This document shows, piece by piece, positions 31,627 to 43,700 of a DNA stretch of 64,000 bases. How positions within the stretch are numbered: position 1 is the stretch's first letter; every line of letters begins with the position of its first letter. Location of the stretch: the NCBI GenBank assembly GCA_958510875.1, contig OY294067.1, positions 59,160,039-59,224,038 on the forward strand, in the 5' to 3' direction. The stretch is from Endomychus coccineus. Taxonomy: Eukaryota; Arthropoda; Insecta; Coleoptera; Endomychidae. The notes under the pieces were generated by a model. That model searched no databases. It was not told where the DNA came from and saw nothing but the letters and a program-made list of their open reading frames with translations. The position numbers were made by a program, and so were the translations under genes.

Positions 31627-32277
31627 CACGGTCGTATACACAGGTCTGGTATCTCTATGTTTGGCATGAGTCTCTTACATGACGCCAAACTCGTAGTCCC
31701 TCGCTCAGCCACCAGCTGGCGCATGGATCGAAGTATGACAACAATCACATTATTAGGTAAAATAATTTTTCTCGTAACGCAATATTTACTATTCTGATTT
31801 AAGAGAGGAATAGAATTGTTACTCTTGTCAAAATGTATTACTCACCTTAAAAATAACTTCCCCTTTTTTGTTATACATGACGCACTGTTCCTTAGGAATT
31901 TTTTCCGAAGTGATGCTTGCACACATGAAAGACCTAGTTAAAACGATTTCTTTCCGAAATCGCAAGCATCTACTTTTTTCGCATTTCCGCATTTTTCGGC
32001 ACTTTAAAAACAGAATTTTTTTGCTTTACACTTTTGTACCCCGTTTTGCATTTCGGCGCAATGCACGGTTTCGTAATTTTTTTCTAAAAACGCCGGTATT
32101 CCTTGTGTTTACAAGTCAGCAATGACAGTCGCCAAAGAACACGGTCGTATAAGTGCCAGAGATCATACCTCGACTCATGCGCCACCCTTTTGGTATTACG
32201 CAACAGATGACGCCTAGCGGACTCACTTCTCACATAGGAAACAGCCTCCAGATTCCAGACCTGTATAATCGACCGTG
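31627..32277 (-). mobile_element. P-superfamily element with a relic THAP exon, in the NMD3-RpL30 spacer
   Basis: The ends CACGGTCGTATACACAGG and ATAATCGACCGTG match the family at 4142-5717, and the interior is collinear with copy 2 (4425-5072) in reverse. The flanking 8-mers (GGATAAAA, TACGCAAC) do not match, so no target duplication survives. On the minus strand the THAP exon (about 32080-31842) starts ATT in place of ATG, has several stops, and ends at the same AAG|GTGAGT donor. It retains the VCKHHF half of the zinc site that copy 2 has lost. Confidence 0.75.
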
Positions 32278-32528
32278 TACGCAACGAATACATAGGCTAT
32301 ATAGGGGCTTTACTCGTCTATACTATATGATCTCTATGATTTCAATCAATCAAAGCAGGGGTAGATAATTCCAGTACGCTTTAAAGGCTATATTTGTCCA
32401 TTGAGCCCCCCTTGGAGTTGTAACAATACTCAATCACAGAATGGACTCTGCCCAATAGGTCTGTGGCACATTCTAATAGGATATGAGAGCCAGTTGCCTA
32501 AACTATTATTATATGCTTACGCCTAGAG

Positions 32529-32555
32529 CAACGAGGTCTAGTATAGACCGCTTTG
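32529..32555. repeat. Degenerate CAACGAGGTCTA palindrome
   Basis: CAACGAGGTCTA, then GTA, then TAGACCGCTTTG: a decayed version of the palindrome at 8156-8186 and 32796-32821. Confidence 0.5.
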
Positions 32556-32705
32556 GCCTAGAGAGGCTAGTCACTAGTACAATGAGGCATCACTGTAGTC
32601 TGGTAGTTATTTCTGTTGTTTTATCTATGTTCATATTGTACCACCATCCTGAATTGCACAGAATGTACCTGCTTTTGTAATACATTACATTCATTTGGGA
32701 TTGAC

Positions 32706-32821
32706 GCATAGATAACTCTACTACTGGTAGTAGAGTTATCTATGGATTGACGTCATTTGGAGATCTAAATTTGGGACGACAAATCGACAAATGCTCAACG
32801 AGGTCTACTACGACCTCGTTG
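32706..32821. repeat. Palindrome pair just upstream of RpL30
   Basis: CATAGATAACTCTACTACTG followed by its inverse (32706-32744), then CAACGAGGTCTACTACGACCTCGTTG split between two arms at 32796-32821. The second palindrome ends about 50 bp before the putative RpL30 transcription start. The pair mirrors the one at 30990-31086. It may be a small foldback element or a promoter element. Confidence 0.6.
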
Positions 32822-32870
32822 CAAATGCTTATAGTTGTTCTGTGGACAGAAGCGTGGCGTATGTTCTATG

Positions 32871-35800
32871 CCTTTTTGGTTAACTCCTGAGAACTTGAAA
32901 CACGTGTAAGTGTCCCTAAAAAGGTAAGCGATTTAATAATTGGAAAACTAATTTAAGATATTGTTTTTTTGGGTGTTCTTCATGTGGTTCATCAGAATTT
33001 ACATTATTTCAATAATAATTTTAGTTTAATTCGTTACCTATTTCATTTAGGCTCGAGCAAAATGGTGGCCCAAAAGAAACAGAAAAAGGCGATCGAAAGT
33101 ATCAACAGCCGGTTGGCTTTGGTAATGAAATCTGGAAAGTACTGCTTAGGATACAAACAAACCCTAAAGGTAAGTTTAGCTGTCGGACAAGAACATTTGT
33201 AGAGTGTGTGAATCTTGGAAACTTTTGTTGACAATGTGTTTGCTAATATAAGGTCTCAACAACTGAGTATTTAATAGTGAGTAAATTTAGAATATATGGA
33301 ATGATCAGATGTATTTGATCTGAATGCGAATATATTCAAATTATTCTTTACATGAAGGGGTTTTGGTAATGTTAGTAATTTGGCCTATAGACTAAAATTA
33401 GATGCTTTAAGTGAATGTGCATAACTCTGGATGAACCAAATAAAAGATTACGTTCATGTTGGATTATGCTTCAGCTACTTGTAAACCGAAAGAGGTAATA
33501 ATTTATATTTTATTCAACTTTTGTTTTAATATTAAGCTCTTGTTGAAATCGATGTTCAGTTAATGAAACAATTTTTTGTTTGTTTCAGCATCGAGGTAAT
33601 TTTTTCAAACCAATAATCAACTTGATATTTAAAGGTTCCTATTTGCACTATCCTTCAGTTTACCCCACTTCTTTCTTAGTTTTATGTAGTGTTGTATTTG
33701 CGATCAGCTGACCGAGCAGAATTAAAGATTTTAGGTCCCCCCAACTCTCGAGCATGAGCAGTTCATGCTGTAGGAGGATTCCTTCTTCACCAATTTTAAT
33801 AATAACCAGAGACTTGCAGTTGACTGTATTATAGTTATTTGAATATAAGAAATTTTTAACCTTGACAATTTGTAATGACCAATGAATACCAACGACAATT
33901 AGATCATCCTGCAAGGTCATTTCTAATCTTTTTTATTTCTTACAAACTACTGCTGACATCTGTTGATTTGACATTTTGTCAGGTATCTGAGGATTGTTCC
34001 AGGGTTGGGGTGATTTAAATCATAATAAATCACAATTTAAATTAAAACTCAAAACCAATGATAATTTTCAATCACAAAAACAAGAAACAAACGTTCACAT
34101 TCACAATCAAATGCTGCAATGGAAAATAAAAAATGTTAAACTGAAATAAAATGGTAAAACTATAAATCAACTAAAATCTAAGAACAAAAACTGAATATTT
34201 AAACATACTTATAGTAGTGCACTTTTAACTCAACTCTACAGCATCATGTTAATTTACATTTGCATGCATTTATGGTTTCACCGGCAGTTAACATGAAATG
34301 TAGATATAAAATATGATTTTGTTTACCTCAGAAATCTAGAAAATCAAAATATTTTCACTACTAACTTTCACTGTTAGTACTTGTCAATACTTATTCAGCT
34401 TGTTCTTCTTAAATTTGTTGGTGTATTTTCATCTTTGACCAATTGCTTGAATTTTATGTAAACTGTTCTATATCCAGATTTTTTTAATGTAAAACCAGAT
34501 ATAATCTGTTTCCTCCAGACATATTTACTAGACAAAATTCAAAAACTAATTTTAAAATTTGGATCTACTTGCATTGCACTGTGTTGTAAAACCTCAATGT
34601 ACAATGCGTGTATAATCTGAGAGAAATGATGCTTGCCTATTGAGTGCAGACTTATAAGCGTGGTAGAAAACTGCAAGCTACAGGAATTTTCTGTCGACCG
34701 ATTGATAAATAGATCTTTATTTAATTAGGTATCCTAATATACATATAAAATATACTCATAATAATAATAACATAATACTGCATAACTATAAATAAGTAAA
34801 TAAGTAAGAACACGTACAGTACATAGTTCCAATATTACATCCATGAAAAAAAAAACTTATGAATTTAAATAAAACTGAAAAAGAAAATACTAATCAACAT
34901 AGTATGTATAAATATATAACAATGACTAGTTGATTATGAATTGATAAGACAAAAATTGTTAACTTCCTTGGTTTTTTATGAGAGATTTGATATTATTGAC
35001 ACGTAACATCCTGCTTTTTTGGGTGAATTCTATTTTATTTTAATTTCATAATACACTTGGAATGAAAATTAAAGTAGGTAAAAGATATGGACAATTTATT
35101 CCTACTATATATGGAGAAAAAAAGTATAAAAATTCGAATTTTTTAAATTTATTAATTTTTATCTTTTAAATTCAAGTGGTATGTTCTATTTAGCGAACGA
35201 GGTAAGGTAAGGAATTGGTTGTAAATAGAATATGCCTTATGTGTGCGACTTAATTCTACTAATCTGTTCTAGCATAGGAACTAGGAATTCTTAAACAATT
35301 ACTTACTACATTGTTTTATATGAACCTAACTTCATAAAACTACATGATATTTTCCCCCGCTCATGAATGTATGGCTTATAATTCAATATTGTTGAGGAAT
35401 TATTCACACATTTTATGAACATGTCAATTATAAATTATTAGCATGTCGGACGTTAAAAAATAAGATTAACAGTTAAAATTAAAATAACCCTGAAATAGCA
35501 ATTAAAGGCAACTAATTCCCATTGCAGATATCTTATTTTCAGTATAAGCTTTTTTCAGTTAGTAACTTTCATGTGAGATTTGAATTTCTGTTTGTATCTC
35601 ATCAGTTCTGCTAGAGGAATGTAATCCTATAATTGTGGACTTATGTATTTGAGGGTTCAGTTGTAGGAGTTTATTTTTTCCTCTTGTATTATGTTCATGA
35701 ATCCTAGTATTTTTAAAATTATCCAAGTTCTCTCAAACATTTAAGTAAAATGACCTGATCTGTAGTTACTGAAAAAATGGTTTACAGTGTGCAATAAATT

Positions 35801-36595
35801 TTGTATTTAGAATACTTCTCACAGCAGCTTATTACAAAAATCTGATCAAGTTAAATTTGAGCAGCATTTCACCAAGCAAGGAGACCATAAGTTATGATGG
35901 ATTGAAATAGTGCAAAATAAGTCAAGGTTCCTGCTTGAAATCCTATATTTAACAAAATTTCTTGATTATTCAATAATCATAAAAAAATATTTACAGTTCC
36001 TGTTAGGACAGAAACGAAAAGTGTTGAGTTGAAACTAAAGGATTGCAGGCAAACATTTTGAGTGTTTTATGTAATTTGTGTATGTTTGAATATTGCCTCT
36101 TTGAGCAGATAAATCGTGATAAATTCATTATTTGTAGAACTATGCTTAGTGAATTATCGATATATGGATCTTAGTGAAGAATATTCATTCTGTCAGTTAA
36201 CTTGACATCCATGTATGAAATGTCCCATATATTTAAATACGAGCAAAAAAAATTGTTTGACATTTACAAATTGAGTTGAATCTAGATAGAATCTTCACAA
36301 TAATTACTTGCAACATAGTTAATATGTAGCTGACCTATTTCTTCTTTTCCAGACATTACGACAAGGCAAAGCAAAGCTTATCATAATATCCAACAACACA
36401 CCTCCACTAAGGAAGTCAGAAATAGAATATTATGCTATGTTAGCTAAAACAGGAGTACATCATTATACTGGTAACAATGTAGAATTGGGAACAGCTTGTG
36501 GTAAATACTTTAGAGTATGTGCTATGTCTATTACGGATCCTGGAGATTCTGACATCATCAAATCCATGCCAACTGGTGATGGGGCACCTCAATAG
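32871..36595 (+). CDS. RpL30: 60S ribosomal protein L30 (eL30), complete, 116 aa
   Basis: Component of the large ribosomal subunit. A non-coding exon 1 (about 32871-32923) begins with a pyrimidine tract CCTTTTT, typical of the 5'-TOP start of ribosomal protein mRNAs, and ends at AAAAAG|GTAAGCG. Exon 2 (33051-33169) has the start codon at 33062 and encodes [20 protein letters not shown] to YKQTLK. Exon 3 (36353-36595) continues [60 protein letters not shown] and ends GDGAPQ. AATAAA follows at 36621. Length matches the family (115 aa in human). Exact transcription start is inferred. In yeast L30 regulates its own splicing; nothing here tests that. Confidence 0.95.
33170..36352 (+). other. RpL30 intron 2, about 3.2 kb, nothing firm
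   Basis: A long AT-rich intron. Ribosomal-protein introns often host snoRNAs. I looked for C/D boxes and found no convincing pair. No transposon ends were evident. Confidence 0.35.
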
Positions 36596-37019
36596 ACTAA
36601 GATACTGTGTAATATTAACAAATAAATAATTTTATTACCGTAGTTGTTTGCAATTTTGAAACTTTTCAATTCCTATTACAACAAAATGCAATTTAAATAG
36701 CATACTTTTAATGCAAACCAATTGGAATTTTCTGCTGCCTGAACTGATAGCTAGGCTCAGGATATTCTTGTTAGTACAGCGGCAAATTTTTTATAATTCA
36801 TCAACAATATAAGTTTTCAATAATATATTGAATTTCCTGGAGTTGGCACTCTTGATAAGATTAGGTAAAAATTATATAATTTCTGACCCAAGTAGTCAAC
36901 AAGTTTTTGTGGAATTCACTAGTAAATTTGAAAATAGTTATATTAATTTTTATGTTTATGGTCGGTTACTCCTTTTAATTTTGTGATATGTACATGACAT
37001 ACTGTGTTTAATGCTCAAT

Positions 37020-37272
37020 GTTCACAAATTTACGATGGTTTTGTCAGAAAGATTAGATCATATAATAAATTTTAGTAAACTAGCACTTAATATCAATAAA
37101 ACTGTGTCTTACTGTGACAAACTATAATGATACACAACCACAACTTTTTGATTTGGAATTGAATGGAGAGGTCAATGATACCGAATATCTTGCGATTATA
37201 ATTGATGAAAATCTATCATGGAAAGATCATGTACAAAATTTAGTGAAGAGAGATATTTTGTTCATGTGATAT
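37020..37272 (+). pseudogene. Non-LTR reverse-transcriptase relic, left part
   Basis: Plus-strand frames encode FSKLALNINKT and then LNGEVNDTEYLAIIIDENLS and WKDHV, the thumb region after the YADD box. The relic is cut by the long-TIR element at 37273 and continues at 38285. Confidence 0.6.
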
Positions 37273-38284
37273 ACCGGGATATCAAAAGTTATCTTGGTCA
37301 AGGGTGGTTGTGGAATCTAAAACGTGTGTCTTACTTTACGTTTGAAATACAAATATCCCCAAAACTTGTGTCAAATTAATTCATTTGAAGTTTCTAAAAG
37401 TGCGAAATTTCGCAATTTTATACGAATATTATTACGCTCAGAAGTTTCTAGCGCTTCGAGCTCCGGGATTTTCACGTGGCCTATCGAAATTAGAAGGTTC
37501 GAATTGTATAAAAGCATAATTGTATGAACGCCAGACATCCTATGTAATTAGCTACGAACGAAATCATTTTGACATATGCCTCGAGAAGCTCGCTGCGCGT
37601 CAGTTGAGTTTATACTTTTTACCTCGAGATCGTTAATTCGGGGCCGTTTCGTGCCCCGTGCGGCCAGCGCCAGTTGTAATAAAGTGTTTTCGGCTATAGG
37701 CCGCTAGCTTTTACTACCTTTGGGTATATTTTGGTAGCTAGAAAATTCCCTTCGGTACCTCGCACGTTAGACGCGCATAGCTGAGATCTGAGAATAGCTC
37801 AAACTGTTTTAATTAAATTTTCCTAATTAATGGACATTTATCGAAAAAAGAAGGGCCGTCGGGCACGGTCCGACACTAAATCTAACTACATGGAGCGAAA
37901 ATGGCACGCGAAAAGTCGTCGTAAAGCCGTATTAGGTACAACCAGTTTGTACTTTTCTAACTCGCGTGCTACGGGCTTCTCACGTGAACGTCATTCGATT
38001 TAACGAAAATTAACTATTTTAAAACGGTTTTGGACCCGGTTTGGGGCTATCACGACCTTTAAAAATGTTCAAAGTTCACATTTCGAACATTTCTTGTTAC
38101 TAAAACCTTTATTTCATAATTTGTAGTTAATTATTGTTTTACAATTGGAATAAATAGGTATGAAATTTGTAGGTTATTGATGATGTCAGTGTGACAGTGA
38201 CATATATATATCAAACGTAAAGTAAGACACACGTTTTAGATTCCACAACCACCTTGACCAAAATAATGTTTGATATCCCGGTAT
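37273..38284. mobile_element. Long-TIR non-autonomous DNA transposon, second copy (about 1 kb)
   Basis: Inverted repeats of about 80 bp begin ATACCGGGATATCAAAAGTT and include GGTTGTGGAATCTAAAACGT and GTAAAGTAAGACACACG at the far end. The interior matches 6964-7762 in reverse order (shared CGACGGCCCTTC stretch and GATGATGTCAGTGTGACAG). It adds a GC-rich core (CGGGGCCGTTTCGTGCCCCG). No transposase is encoded. It splits a reverse-transcriptase relic. Confidence 0.65.
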
Positions 38285-38700
38285 AAATTCAGCAGAATAC
38301 TCGGTCCAAAGAATTGACTGTCAATTGTTTATGGTTTATATAGCGTGGTAACATTTAGTATCATCGCCTGGGGAACGGATAATATTAAAGTAAAGAAATC
38401 CATATTTAATATTCATGAAAGAATTAACAGAATACTGAAAAGAGAAAGTAATAATATGGCTATACCACTTTAACTAGATAAGAAATAAATGCTTGAGGCA
38501 CTGGCATACTACTACAAAGATCTGTCAGAAAAATTCATAAATAATTTATCAAAAACAAGAAACAGATATAGTATTGCCCAAAGCAATTTTGGAAGTTGGG
38601 AGAAAGAGTTCGAAATATTCAGCTATAAAGACTTTTATTAATAATTTGCTGAATAGTCACAAAGCAATTAAAAAGAGTGATTACAAGATATACCTAGAAA
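38285..38700 (+). pseudogene. Non-LTR reverse-transcriptase relic, right part
   Basis: The frame resumes with VTFSIIAWGTDNIKV (one of several broken frames), then IFNIHERINRILKRES and LEALAYYYKDLSEKFI, the region downstream of the palm in jockey-like elements. It ends at the start of the 38706 foldback. Confidence 0.6.
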
Positions 38701-38705
38701 GATAT

Positions 38706-40000
38706 ACAGGATGTTTCAGAAAAACCTCCATTAATTGCAGGCGACGGTAGATTTTACAAAAATAATCAGATTTTTTCATATAAACTATGGTCCTATCTTC
38801 TTTCGTTTCGGAGATACTGGTCGTTGAGTTTAATTTTTTTATAAATTTTGCTGTAGCTCCTGTGCAGATACAGGTATTTCGTTGAAATCTGATACTCTGG
38901 GGTTTCAGAAGACGCCGAATATGATGGTTCAGTTAGTTTCAGATTATGCGGTAGAGGGCGCTGGGTGTGTGACTTTTCGGAGTTTCTTTTAGTCTTAACT
39001 TTCTTGAGAATAATTTTTTTGTTTTCTTTGCACATTTTTGTGGTTTACAGTTTTATTTCAAACAAATAATGTACTCATGTTGAGGTTCTCAAAATCTTAC
39101 CGTTTCCGAGAAAAACGCGTTTAAATGATTCGGTAGTAAGTAAATTCGTTAATGAGTTTTTGTTATGTTCCTTTAAACGCGTTCCTCCGGAAATTCTCGC
39201 ATAAAGGTTTATCTTTATTAACATCATTAGAAAAGTTAGATAATTTTAATCATTGGCATACCGACCTTGATAAGAGTGGGGGAAGCTATTGAAATTTAAA
39301 TCGATGTAGTTCCTAAATGACTCATTCGATTTTAGTAAACTTTAGTTTGTATAGAAGGGAAGGTAAGTACTTTCAATTGGTACACGATAATTCCTAATTA
39401 AATTGCTAGAGGGCGTAATTTCTAATGATAACGGTTTTATTGATTTCATCCCAAAAACCTAAATTATACGATATAGCTATGACACGGTAATCGGAAATTA
39501 GATTAAAAAAAGTTCGGGAAAAACGCGTTTAAATAAACATACGCGATTTCGGTAGTAAGTAAATTTGTTAATGAGTTTTTGTTATGTTCATTTAAACGCG
39601 TTTTTCTCGAAAACGGTGAAATTTCGAGACCCTCAACAAGAGTACATTATTTGTTTGGAATAAAATTTAAAACCAGAAAAATGTGCAAAGAAAACAAAAA
39701 ATCATTGGCTAAAAGAAACGCCGAGAAGTCGCGCACCCAGCGCCTTCTACCGCATAATCTGAAACTAACTGAACCATCTCATTCGCCGTTCTCTGAAACC
39801 CCCGAGTACCAGATTTTAACGAAATATCCGTAGCTGCACAGGAGCCACAGCAAAATTGCGTTAAAAAAAATTAAATTCAACGCCCGTATCTCCGAAAGGA
39901 CAGAAGATAGGACCATAGCTTATATGAAAAATATGATTGTTTTTGTAAAATCTACCGTCCCCTGCAATTACGTGAGGTCTTTCTGAAACACCCTGTATAA
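38706..40000. mobile_element. Tc1/mariner-type foldback element (arms about 415 bp)
   Basis: Ends TACAGGATGTTTCAGAAAAA and TTCTGAAACACCCTGTA are inverse, flanked by TA. The two arms (about 38706-39120 and 39590-40000) are inverted copies of each other, so each shows mirror-image open frames. The spacer is about 470 bp and also contains repeats (AAAACGCGTTTAAAT twice). No transposase was recognised. The end sequence resembles the element at 59258-60757. Confidence 0.65.
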
Positions 40001-40741
40001 AATACACATTAAGTTGATTAATTGCCACAATATTTATTATTTTGGTTTCACTATAAATTATCAATGTTATTATTTTTGTTAATTATAGGTATTGTTCTTT
40101 ATTTATTGATTTATTAATTTTTTATTTTATTTTTTGTAAGGTTACAACCAGACTGCATACAGGTACCTACGGCACCTCTGCAGTATTGATATGTAATGTT
40201 TATTTTATAAACCAGGTTTCAATATACTTTATTTTGAATATCTTGAAGTGGTTTTAAAGAGTTACTTACACATATTTCCTGATACAAGTAATCCATATCT
40301 CGATATCAATTCAACTAAGCAATGATATATTTTTATATCTAGTATTTGCCTAAAAAAACAGTAACTTTAATTCAAATAAACATACTTACAATTTTAAAGA
40401 TTTTGTTGATCAATACCTGAATCGCATCTAGTGTGCTTAATCATCTGGATGAGAAACTGCAATATCGTTTGATCACATTGGCCCACAAGCGAGCGGGTTT
40501 TAAAATACGCAATAATCGAAAAGTAGTATTTTGCAAAGGTTGCGACTCGGAGGCCCCGCCTACCCTGCATCCAAAGTTTGGTTTCCCATCTAGTCTTATT
40601 GCCCTGTTTGTATCTACTAACTATTATAATATTAAGAATGACAAATAGGATTTCATGGAATAACATCACTTCTATAAATGTTTTAAGATTTTATTATAAC
40701 TTAATTTAAAAATATTTCTCTGAAGAGAACAGAGGATGCTA

Positions 40742-43700
40742 TCACATCATACCCATAGGCATATTGACAGGATACCCTTGTTGTCCTCCTTGAGCAATCT
40801 GCATAACAGGAGATTGCATCTGTTGCACTCCACCCTGTACTGGACTGGGCTGTTGAGGTTCCGAAGGTAATACCAAATTGAATAATAACTCTCTCAGAGC
40901 AGGAAATATTGAACATTCCGACAAGTTTGATTGAAATTGTGCAAATTGTTTAAGTAGTTGTATTGCAGCTGCCATTCCTGGAACGGTTCCCGTATCACGT
41001 TTTTCCGCTGGTTGAGTTATGTTAGAACTAATATCGTATATGAAAGGAAGAACCAACGATGGCGGTTCAACATTGTTTAGATATTGTATTCCAATCCTCG
41101 TAATTTGTAACTGCAAATAACAACTTATGTTAGAACAGACTTAATAAAATTTCATTAAAGAAAGGCTCCTTAAGCGTAACAAATTCCTACATTATATTTG
41201 TATACATTAAAAATTCTGGAAAACATTAATTCAAAACCTTCCAAAATATATCTATTTCTTCATGAAGAAGTAAATGTATCTAGTATTATTCCACAAATAG
41301 ATTACAAAATCGGATTTTATTTCTTGTTATTTCATAAAAACAGAAACTATACCTCATTAGGATCTATTCCCTTAACTGGAGCTTTGATTGGAAGCTATTT
41401 ACACTTTATTCACAATAAGGTATTACATTCTCAAGTCAGTTAAAAAGTCCTCCCACAATTTCATTGAGATGATAATTTTAGAAGCAGAAACTAATATACT
41501 TGAAACAAAAATGATATATAATAGTCAATAAATTTTCTGCAATATATAGATAGATTCTAAAATTTAATAATTGAAACTATAGAAGAGTTCATACCACGGT
41601 CGTATACGCAGGTCTGGAAACTATTGTATGACATGAGTCTCTTAAATCTCGCTAAACTCGTAGCTCCTCGCTCAGCCACCAGCTGGATCGAAGTATGTTG
41701 TCAGAATTAGGCGCCATATCGTTCAAATTTCAAGCCCCACTATACAAAGATTGCCAGAGAACATCCCTCGACTCATGCGCCACCCGTGACGTACTACGCG
41801 ACAGTTGAAGCTTAGCGGACTCACTTCTCACATAGGAAACAGCCTCGACTTTCCAGACCTGTGTATACGACCGTGGTTCATACTGCGAGTACACTATAAA
41901 TAAGAAATAATCACCTTTATTCACTAGTAATTAATAAATCCCATAATTAGTTTTCTAAATTTGAAATAGATGTAAGAACAAGCTAAAAAATCATTTAGAA
42001 AATCGATTTTTAAGTAGACTTTGAAATGCTATATGGTACAAACTAGAAGGAATATTTTAACTCAGTGTAAAGAACATAACATTTTGCCCACGTGAAGAAA
42101 AATAATGGTGAAAATCAGCGTCAGCCGAACATATTTTAAATACAGGTCTCACCATTTCTCAAGAAAATTTATCACTTTTAAAACTCGGACAAATTAGCAG
42201 AGGGTAACCCCTTGTTTGGATTATTTTCCCCAAATAGTATTTAATTAGGAACATTTTGATTTCTAGTTTAGCTTACTTTGATGATGGCTACTTGTTAGCC
42301 AAAAGGTCCTCACTACTTCAACACTATTTATAGTGTTAAGACAATGAAATAAAATTAAATGAATAAAATGAGGAAAATCTGTTTCATTCTTTACTCTAAG
42401 CTAACTCAAACTCTTGATAATCAAAAACAATAACTTAATGTGATTATTCAAATGCAACATATTACCAAAGTCATATGGTGAGAAAATTTTAAACAATCTG
42501 AAACGTTACTATCAAAAATAGCTAAGAAGAATATTCAACTCTACGAATCAACATCAACCAAAATAATTATAGACTAATAAGTTTATCATCAAAAGTCAGA
42601 CTGTGGTCTTTTATGGTCATTAATGAATGAGCATTTATGTCAATTTGTAACTTCCTTTTTGAAATAGACCAAACTATAATAAGGTCTTTCTAGTTCAGAA
42701 CGATCAACGTCACAAACTTATAGTTCCAGACAGCTGTTCCGCTCTCTCATAGAAGACCTGATCATTGCAATCTGGCAAAAGTCAACATGAGATGAAGGAG
42801 TATATTCATATATTCATTTGTTGCTAATTCTCTTATATTAGACCAAATTAAAATGTTATAGAAGAAGAATGTGGATTATTAAGAAAATACATAAAACATC
42901 AGTCAGTTTGTTCTTGTGAAAAGAGTTTACTGGTTTAACCTTTTACAGTCAAGGCCAAGCATATTATGAAAAGCTAAAATATAAAAGGGTGAAACCAGAT
43001 TCTACATACATGACATTGCTTTAATTCTTTTATTTAATGCTGCCAGAATGAAATGTTTCCTTCTTAAGAATAAATTAATAAGTCATTAAATAATGATAAT
43101 AAAATAACAAATAACCCACAAAAACCCCTATCATAATTATAATTATTATGTTACATGAAATACTGAAATGTATTATTAGTAGTGTTATTAGTTTCATTTC
43201 ATCGCTACGGGTATAATCATAATTTTCAGAAAATCTGCATTTTCAAGCTGGTCATGAGAATTTTTTATTCTGACTTTTAAACAATTTAGATCAACAAACA
43301 GAAAATTTTTAATTAGTTATTTCAACTTTAGTACTAAGAAACATTCCAACATCCTTCAATAACACAAAAATTTAAAAAACAATAGCGTATCTGTCTCGAG
43401 TTGTTCTAACACCAGATATTTATTATTTCTGTAACTTCTGTTTATGAATAAATTTGTTTGCACATTATTTAGAATTAGATTCTGATCTTAACGATGGTGC
43501 ATATGAATGAGCCTTATATAATTCATGTTACTAGAATATTAATTCAGTATATCCTTTATATAAATGAATAATCTCGGTTACGTCACACATTTTTGTATTG
43601 CAAAACATCAACTAATAAATTAAATCTCAAATATTATGTCAAGTAGATGCATTTTTTGAGGGAAGGATATAAATTGATTATTTCTAAATAGGCAAAACAG

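Noticed and set aside
33170..36352. Possible snoRNA in the RpL30 intron
   Set aside because: An ATGATG followed by other partial boxes near 34627 was considered, but no matching D box with a terminal stem was found.
38793..39833. Two mirror-image open frames as a possible gene pair
   Set aside because: They are the two arms of one inverted repeat; treated as a foldback element.
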